Positions 57,124-64,000 of a DNA stretch of 64,000 bases are shown piece by piece. The stretch covers positions 1-64,000 of the forward strand of contig JAJEKV010000877.1 in NCBI GenBank assembly GCA_021234155.1, written 5' to 3'. The notes under the pieces were generated by a model, which made no database searches, was not told where the DNA came from, and saw only the letters and a program-made list of their open reading frames with translations. The DNA is from Isoetes taiwanensis (Eukaryota > Streptophyta > Lycopodiopsida > Isoetales > Isoetaceae). The stretch's first letter is position 1; every line of letters begins with the position of its first letter. Both the position numbers and the translations under genes were made by a program.

Positions 57124-57483
57124 CTTGCAATTTTGATTTGATAATCAACAATATAATCACAGAACCAAGCCATATGAGTACGCATCTTCCTTTAAATATT
57201 ACCTAACCAATTGAGATATAAACCAAAAGTTACTACTAGTAGTCAAAGCCACGTCTTATGGGCAAGAAAAGATAAACGATAGATGCCGTAAATGAGTTAA
57301 TATCCAAGATAATTGAATCTAAACAATCATTCTCACGTCGGTCTCTTGCTATAGCAATATGTAGATGAGGTCATGAGTCAATTGCCACTTAAACGAAAAA
57401 AAAATTTAATAGTGAAGAACACATCGTAATGCATGTTGCCAAATATCAAGAGAAGCATTATTGGGTAAAACAACCAAGTACAA

Positions 57484-58935
57484 GTGGTCTTCTCTTTTTT
57501 CTTTGCCCTTTTCCCTTCCCATTTCTCTTTTTTATGCCTTCTCTTTTCCCCACCTTTTTTCCATGTCTTCCCTTTTTCTCAACCATTTACTCTTTCGCCC
57601 TTTTCCATGCCTATTTCCCCTTCTCTTTTCCTCCTTTTCCCACTCTTTTCCTCCTTTTTTTGTGTGCCCTTTTCCCTTCCATTTTTCTTTTCTCCCTCCC
57701 GTTTTCCATGCCCTTTTTACCTTCCCTTTTTCCATCTCCTCACCCTTTCCCTCTTTCCCTCCATGCTCCCTTTTTCTCTTCCCCTTTTCCATTTTCCTCA
57801 TTTCCTTTTTCCCGTTTCCCCTTTTCCATTTTCCTCATTTCCTTTTTCCCGTGCCTCTCTCTCTTTCCCCCCTTTTCCATTTCCCTTTTCCCATGCCATG
57901 TTTCCCACCATTTTCTTCTTTCTATTTTTCCCGTGCTTCCTTTTCCCACCCTTTCCCTCTTCCCGTGCAATTTTCCCTTCTTTCAACCCTTCCTTTTTCT
58001 TTTCTCTTTTCCTTTCCTCATGTCCTTTTTCCCTTTCCCTCCCCTCCATCACTCCCCTGCTTCCCTTTCCCTTTCCCTTTTTTCCCGTTTCCTTTTCTTG
58101 ATGGATTTTTTCTTTCCGTTTTCCTCCTTTGCCAATCCTTTTCCTGTGCACTTTTTCCTTTCCTTTCCTTTTCCTTTTCCCCTTTTCCATGCCTTTTGCA
58201 CATTTCTTTTATTCTCTTATTTCCTATACCCATTTTCATCTTTTCCCCACCCTTTCTCTCTTGCCCCTTTTCTTTTCCCTTTTTTCTTTTTTCCCTTTCT
58301 TCACCATTTTCCTCTTCCCTTTTCTCTCATGCCCTTCCCCCCTTCCCTTTTCTCGTTTCCCTCTTTCTTTTTCCTTGTGACCTTTACCTAGGTTCCCTTT
58401 TTCCCTTTTCCCTTTCCTTTTTCTTTCTTCTCACTTTCCCTTTTTCTATGCCCCTTTTCTTTTCCCCTCTCCCCATCCTTTTCTTGTTCCCCCATTTTTC
58501 CAACCTTTCACTCTTCCCCTTTTCTTGATGCATTTTTTCCCTTCCCTTTCCCTCTCTTTTTTTCCCTTTTCCTATGTCATTTGTCCCTTCCTTTTTCCTC
58601 TTTTCCCCCTTTTCCCATGCTCCTTCCTTTTCCCATGCTTTTTTTCTCCTCCCCTTTTCCATGCTTTTTTTCTCCTTCATTTTCTCCTTTTTTAACCTTT
58701 TCCTCTTTCCTTTTTTTTTTTCATGCCCTTTCCATTTACCTTTTCACTTTTATCTCTTCCTCCTTCCCTCGTGCCCTTTTCCCAAGTTCCTTTCCTTTTT
58801 TTTTCCATGTTTTTTTTCTCTTCTCTTATCCCCACCCTTTTCCCTTTTATTTTTTGCCTTTTCCCCATGTTTTTTGCCTTCATTCTCTCTTCCCACTTCC
58901 CTTTTCCTTTTCCCCTTTTCATTACCTTTTCCTTA
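57484..58935 (+). repeat. 1.45 kb polypyrimidine tract (CCCTTTTCC-type)
   Basis: Nearly pure C and T on the plus strand, built of imperfect CCCTTTTCC / CCTTTTTC units broken about every 50-80 bases by ATGC or GTGC (..CCATGC.., ..CGTGC..). It keeps several frames open (up to 355 codons) simply because stops need A or G. The right part mirrors the GA-rich 59211-59400. Confidence 0.95.
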
Positions 58936-59432
58936 AAGAGATCGGGCACGACCAATCACGGTGTTGGTAAGTCGCGGCAATAAATCTAGGACGCCGGATG
59001 CATCCGGATGATGATCACCGGCCATTCAAATTAGGGCCGATTGCACTACGCGACTTACTTCGGTATAACATCTTATATTATAAATGTTATACCGAATTTT
59101 GATTGGATCAAGCCCTAATTTGAATGTTCGAGATCATCCGAGTGCATCCAAGGTCGAGATTTATTGAACGACTTACCATCACCATGATTGGTCAGACTTT
59201 TGATCTCTTAAGGGGAAAGGGTAAAGGAAAAAGGGGGAAAGGAAAAGGAAGAGACAAGAGAGAATGAGAAGGGCAAAAAGGCATGAAAAAGGGAGAAAAG
59301 CAAAGGGAAAAGGGTGGGGATAAGAGAAGAGAAAAAGGTATGAAAAAAAATGAAAAGGGAAAGAAGAAAGAAAAGGAAAAGAAGGAAAAGGTACCGGAGA
59401 AAGCGGGGCACGCAGGAAGGAAGGAAGGAAGG
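58700..59432. repeat. Long inverted repeat (fold-back) centred near 59080
   Basis: The arms are about 350 bp. The centre is CGGTATAACAT..ATGTTATACCG. Outward, matching blocks are ATTCAAATTAGGGC / GCCCTAATTTGAAT, GTAAGTCG..CAATAAATCT / AGATTTATTG..CGACTTAC, GACCAATCA / TGATTGGTC and AGAGATC / GATCTCT. The pyrimidine arm then faces the purine arm, including the exact CTTCTCTTATCCCCACCC / GGGTGGGGATAAGAGAAG. A (GGAA)n microsatellite ends the right arm. The unique inner ~150 bp per arm are 75-85% alike by eye. Confidence 0.9.
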
Positions 59433-59732
59433 AAGGTACTTTTTATCGCCCACGGAGACCAATCGTCTATGGGACCTAATAGAAAACTAAAGAAGTTTTG
59501 ACACGCCTCTGATTAAAACCCTCACCAAGGGTTTTCGAGAGGAAAACCGGCAAGAATCACCGCCGACAAACCGTAAGTGCTAATCATATAAAATGCGTAA
59601 ACATCCCAATATATAAGGCCATGCACCACCCCGTAGTGCCTAGTAGTCGGACAACTGACTGGGGCGGGGCAAATGTGATTTCAGGTCCAGTACCTCTCGG
59701 ATATGACCCTGTGGCACGCATCGACGGTGTGT
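59433..59732. other. Spacer
   Basis: Flank between the fold-back and the LINE; GC content rises from here on. No gene seen. Confidence 0.5.
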
Positions 59733-60589
59733 TCATCGGCAAATGCAAAGGGCACGTCCCGCCGCACTAAGAAAGCGATCCGCCCCGGACCGACCAACAC
59801 CGGGCAACTCGGAAAGTGTGAGATCATCCTCAATGGCACCCGTTTGACAAAGATCGGACAGAGTCGGTCTGGTGGCTCCCCAATCCACCGCCTGCCTCGT
59901 CACGAAGATGGTGGGCACCTGGGCGAATGGAGGCAATGAGTCCGCTTTTTGGGGGCATTTGGGAACGTAGAGCCATGGGCCCCGGGCTAACAGGGGTTGA
60001 TGTGCTCCTTGTAATGGGCCATTTTGACCTGCTCTAAGAGCAATGGGGTCCCAGAGCTTGCCAAGGAAACAAGCATCTGGTACTCCCTTGAGCAGTCCCG
60101 CGATGACGCACATTGCGCTGTTGTCATGCGCATCGTGCTCCTGTGACGTTCCATCTGGCGAACCGCGATCTCTCTTACCCTCCAACAAGGCCCTAAGCGG
60201 GCCGCGGACTCATGGCCCGCGATTTAAGCCAAAAAGGGGAGCCGAGCATCACCCATAGTAACCACTTTTCGAGAAATAGAGCGATGTGTCTATCATAAGG
60301 GCTGCCCGTGAAGCGTATGGAATCCAGTTTCTACTTGAGATCGATAGGGGTGAAGGTTTCACCCAAGTGCGTGCCAAAAATGCCATACACCTGCTCCAAG
60401 TCATTCAGTGTAAAGGAGCGGCCCAAGACCCCAAACTCGACAAAATCTGAAGGGTATTTCGACCGGTGCGAGCAGATGTGACCGGGATGTGGCCCCAATC
60501 ATATAGCTCGCTGGGATTTGTTGTTGCATGGCATGGCATGCTTTCCAGCCAACACACCGCTAGCGGATAGGCGCCTCCCGCCAGGCGGG

Positions 60590-61430
60590 GAGGGGAACTC
60601 CACCCCTAGGTACTTGTAGGTGGGTGGCGTCCTGAGCTGTCCCCGGTATGTGAGTGCGAGGGAGGCATGGGGTGACGTGAAAGGATATGAGAACCACCAC
60701 AGTCTTGGCCGATTGGCCCAAGATGTTCGAGGCGACAAAATGTGTCCTAGGGCATCCGTGTGAGATCAGATAGCAGGGTGTGGGCCAGTGCCAACATCGT
60801 CAGATAGATATTTGGCGGGATGACACAGTGCAAAAGGCGTATGCCATCCCCCATGCTTTCGTAAGCGGGGCTCTAACCGATCAATGTAGAGGCCAAAAAG
60901 TGTTGGCGAGAGGGGGCAGCCCTTAGGACCTCGATACTACTGGTGAATGCTTGGCCCGTCGGTGCATCACGCAAAACAACAACTCTCATATACAACTTTG
61001 TATATGGCCTGGCGGCCCGGGGAGCCCCGTTGCTGATCCTAGCCTACGACTTTTCGGGGGACAGACAAAAGCCTCAAGGGTCCAAGTCCAGCAAAGAATA
61101 CAAGTCCAGCCGATGATTCCGCTGTTTTCAATCGCCCGCAGTGAAAGAGGCATCAATCGCTGAGTGGCGGGGTCGAAGTCGCTTCAGGTGAGGGTCGCAC
61201 ATCCGCCGCCCAGCTGGTCAATCGCTGCTCGAGAATGCCGCCAACAGCTTTGGCAAATACCGAACTGACCATGATCGGGCCCCGGAATTGGCTTGGACAA
61301 AGGTGGGTCGCCCGCCTTTGTGAATGGGAACAACCCTCGCCAGGGTCCATTGTCCGGGGAAACCCTCCTCGCAAATGCCTCGCTGAATGGTAGTGAGGAC
61401 TCCACGACGCCCGGGCCTACTCACTTGAGT
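60590..61430 (-). pseudogene. LINE reverse transcriptase, frameshifted
   Basis: Minus strand, switching frames: WTLARVVPIHKGG then RGPIMVSSVFAKAVGGILEQ (RT motifs 0-2, like FRPI.v.s...K..e..l); RGPKGCPLSPTLFGLYIDRL (normally g..QGCPLSP.LF....D, with Gln lost); KYLSDDVGTG at the place of the catalytic YADD; and TYKYLGVEFPS, the conserved motif after the palm. The reading-frame breaks and the altered YADD box show it is dead. Confidence 0.88.
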
Positions 61431-62419
61431 AACCCTACCGCGATACCATCGAGGTCACCGCCTTCCCATTAGCTAGTCGCTGCGTGTGCCCCTCCTCAAC
61501 ATCCTCGCCCATCAGAACCAATGGGGGGCCATCCCTGGGGGTATGGGCGTATCGCCCCTCGGGCGTCATAGAGGGAGCCGCTTAGTACCGTTGCGGTGTG
61601 ATGTCCCCTGAAGGCTCGGGTCGGCCTTCGCTAACTTTCAAGGCCAAAGGTTCGAGGATGAGTGTCCGCCAGGGCGAACATCTCCCCTCGATGCTTGGCA
61701 AGGTACCGCCGCCTTTGTGTCCTCGGGATGGGCGCAGATGCGCGGTGGTGGCCTCTGGCGAGGTACAGAATACCGATCCGGGACTGAGTCGCCGCTATGC
61801 TTCTGATCCCGCATCAAACCATCGGTTACGCTGAATGTTGTTGACCCCGAGCGGCGACGCTGAGGGGGTCCCGCTAAAGCACCCGGCCCGGCCGTGATCC
61901 CGTAATAGCTTAAGTCACCGGTCTGTCTGGCCGCTCTAGTGTGGAGGTCTCAGAATTACCGGGAGGGCGCCCATGAGCATCTTGCCAGAAGTCCTCCTCG
62001 CTCACGCTTCATGTCGAGTCTCAACTGAGGGACGGCGAGGGGCTGGCATAGTGGGGGTCTCAAGGCCGCCAAAACCAGTCCAAATAAAGTGGGAGGTGAT
62101 CCGAGTCGACCTCCTCATCCCGGGACCGTATGCGCCCACCCGAAACGCCCGATGAGATGCATATCTTGCGCAACTACAAGCACATAGTCCACCACACCAG
62201 GGCCTCCCCTCGATTGTCCTGCCCGCATGTGCACTTGCGAATCGGGCCCCGCGGAAAGGCCATTGCAAATTATCAAGTCAAAAATGCCACATAGCAGGAG
62301 CAACTGTCGCCAAAGCGCAGTGACTGGCCGTCATCCACCCGCTGCGGGGCGTGGTACTTCATGGGGCGTAGGCCGCAGGACATCGTCGGCGAGGGGGTCA
62401 AGTCGCATGGGTCGCTTCT

Positions 62420-62905
62420 ACTCCCCGGCCCCGCATTGAAATCTCCAAGAAGGACGACCCTACCCAATCGCTGATGCCGGGCCAGTATGTCATCATATAG
62501 ATCGACATACGCGTCCATCCTATCCGCGACGGGGTGGCTGGCGATAGAAGGTGCCGTCTGCGTGAGGGAAATAACACGCCGTAAAAAGAGGGTTGCCACT
62601 AGTATTATGCGTGTAATAACGAACCGTAAGTACCGGTTGTATGCATGCACTTCCTCGGAGGGTAATGCGAGATATGCCAAGGTTGTCAGGTAGTAGCAAG
62701 CCACTCCCCATGACCCGGTATGCCCCTGCGGTATTGAAGACCGAAATGTTGGTAACCCGCAAATCGCATTGCTTTGGCTCAAACATGCTCCCATGTCTCC
62801 ATGAGGAAGATGAGATCCATACCGGCCGCCACCTGAAGTTCGCCGACCGCCCCTTCTCGCCAAGGGAAGCCTCGACATTCCATGAGACCACCCCGGGAGG
62901 CACAA
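62420..62905 (-). pseudogene. LINE APE-type endonuclease domain, frameshifted
   Basis: Frames overlap: VVSWNV at the start (normally W.NvrG), MDLIFLMETW (the L.E. metal site), ACYFPH, then RVVLLGDFNAGPG (the GDFN active-site block). This is the endonuclease/exonuclease/phosphatase fold that nicks target DNA for LINE priming. At least two frameshifts separate the blocks. Confidence 0.85.
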
Positions 62906-63860
62906 TTCCTATTTGTCGCCAGGGATGGTATCACCAGCTTGTGATCCTGGGAGTCCTTGGGGGGAGGGGCCGAGGGAGAATTTGGTAGATGGAGGCGAGG
63001 CTGACATGTGGTGAGGGGAAGGGGGCGAGGGAGCAGGGAGTAGGGCTTGAGGAGAAGGGGGGGCCGTGGGTAGTAGAAGCGTAAGCGAGGGCAGCGTGCG
63101 AGCGTGGTTGGGGCTGCGGGGTGCAAAGGCAGTAGCGTCACGTGGCCGGAAATGTGCATCCCGCCGAACCAATCCTCGCGGCACTCTGTTGGCGAATGCC
63201 TCACCCTCGACCGACAAGGTCCTGTCTGCGTGCCTCCCGTTGCACAGGTGTGAGGTCCCGGTCCACGTCTGAGGATGTCCCCTTCAACATCCGGGCGCTC
63301 CGGGCGCAATATGGTATCACGCACTGCATCCCCGCGGCCCGTGAATATGACAATGCGGCCGGCCCGGGCTGAGCCCCATGCGGGCTGCTTTCGAAATGTG
63401 AATGGCGGCCTCGAATGTCATCCGATCGAGAATGTGTGTTGGATGTGGTGGGCGTGACTCTCTCCGGGCTGCCGCATGCCTCGAACTACCCAGACAGGGC
63501 CTCTCCGCCTAGCGCCACGGGAGTTCTGCTTTCACAGGTCCAAGGTGGGCTAAGGCCGAGGTCCCGTGGCCGGGGGATGGTGGTGGTGGAGTGACTGGAG
63601 TTTGGGATGGCGTGGCCGGGAGACCGGGAGTGTGGGAGGCCGTGGCGATGGCGGAGTGGCCGGAGAGCGCAGCTCCTGCCACGCTTGGGGGGCACTGACT
63701 ATGAAGGTGTGGGAGGCTCGTTCTCAGGGCTGACCCCGGAGCTCCGTGCCGAGTAGCTTCCTACCGGGTGAAGACGTGGGAGGACGAGCTCGGGCCGTTG
63801 CTTATCAAGATCCCGGCGCCGCTGCTTGGCAGGCTCCCCGTACATGGTGGTCCCCTGCCA
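62906..63860. other. GC-rich region, probable LINE 5' end or ORF1 remains
   Basis: Proline/arginine-rich minus-strand frames (62909-63324) lie where a LINE would have its 5' region, but no RRM or zinc knuckle is recognised. 63330-63860 has short frames only. Confidence 0.35.
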
Positions 63861-64000
63861 AGGAAAAGGGAAGAGATAAAGTGGCCGGGCAAGGGAAAAA
63901 AGGAAGAAGGAAAGATTGAAGAAAGGAAAAGGGAGGAGAAAAAAGCATGGAAAAGGGAAGAAAAAAGGCATTGGGAAAAGGGAGAAGAGCATTGAAGCTC
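63861..64000 (+). repeat. Polypurine tract (GGGAAAAGG-type) at window end
   Basis: AAGGAAAAGGGAAGAG.. with rare pyrimidines to the end of the window; same type as 49.55 kb. It may continue beyond the window. Confidence 0.8.

Larger units (their letters stand above)
55755..57483 (-). repeat. Tandem duplication (about 0.91 kb) of a four-tRNA unit
   Basis: Unit 1 (55755-56650) and unit 2 (56640-57483) each contain Thr-Arg-Thr-Arg on the minus strand with matching spacers; equivalent genes are 911-918 bases apart. The last part of each unit (ACCTAACCAATTGAGATATA.. to ..CAACCAAGTACAAGT) is nearly identical. Unit 2 passes into the pyrimidine tract exactly where unit 1 continues with CACTTCTTCCTAGC. 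The left edge of unit 1 is cut inside a tRNA. Confidence 0.9.
59733..62905 (-). mobile_element. LINE (non-LTR retrotransposon), 5'-endonuclease to RT, decayed
   Basis: On the minus strand the order is APE-type endonuclease (62905-62420), linker, reverse transcriptase (about 61430-60590) and a C-terminal region down to about 59733 with a 151-codon frame. Many frameshifts and stops break it into short frames, but the parts are collinear. It is strongly GC-rich compared with the rest of the window, so it has a different base history. No poly-A tail was identified at its 3' (left) side. Confidence 0.88.

Noticed and set aside
57429-58936. Very long plus-strand open frames (320 and 355 codons) rich in Phe, Pro, Leu and Ser
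   Set aside because: They come from the pyrimidine tract, where stop codons cannot easily arise; all three frames and the opposite strand are open, and the composition is not that of a protein family.

Overview
This window looks like a piece of a large, transposon-rich land-plant nuclear genome. The protein matches are to plant families, genes are split by GT-AG introns, and nuclear-type tRNA genes, LTR, LINE and Helitron remains are mixed with AT-rich spacer. I cannot name the species. A large non-seed-plant genome would fit, but that is a guess. All family calls come from reading translations and motifs; no database was searched.

Only one host protein gene looks complete: a six-exon ubiquitin-specific protease of the plant UBP3/UBP4 type (42.08-43.94 kb, +). 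The other host genes are fragments: the 3' exons of a heterotrimeric G-protein beta subunit (9.88-10.48 kb), a receptor-like-kinase pseudogene (10.9-11.25 kb), one exon of a GST/thioredoxin-fold protein (28.96-29.08 kb), two exons of a tRNA 2'-phosphotransferase (33.75-33.94 kb, -), the last two exons of a peroxisomal enoyl-CoA hydratase ending in a PTS1 (36.14-37.41 kb), and a PPR pseudogene (38.06-38.77 kb, -).

Mobile elements dominate. 4.84-7.49 kb is a 2.6 kb terminal-inverted-repeat element flanked by TTAA. 14.41-27.33 kb holds three Helitrons in perfect head-to-tail contact (CTAG directly followed by TCTACTT). The third carries the C-terminal part of a Helitron helicase and an extra two-exon gene of unknown function. 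Isolated Helitron 3' ends with the same kind of hairpin lie at 12.05, 32.27 and 49.81 kb, with a decayed minus-strand one at 4.35 kb. 46.1-51.8 kb is a nest of Gypsy LTRs, two Copia fragments in opposite orientation and a Helitron end. 59.7-62.9 kb is a GC-rich, frameshifted LINE on the minus strand.

tRNA-Thr(AGU) and tRNA-Arg(UCU) genes alternate in two related clusters: three on + at 45.5-45.8 kb and eight on - at 55.75-57.12 kb, the latter a tandem duplication of about 0.91 kb. Between the clusters, 53.1-55.75 kb contains two TATA-driven intronless ORFs that I cannot assign (a cysteine-rich 190-residue protein and a coiled-coil protein) with a triple repeat between them. The second ORF is cut by the tRNA cluster. 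Next to the tRNA array is a 1.45 kb polypyrimidine tract that is one side of a long inverted repeat centred near 59.08 kb.
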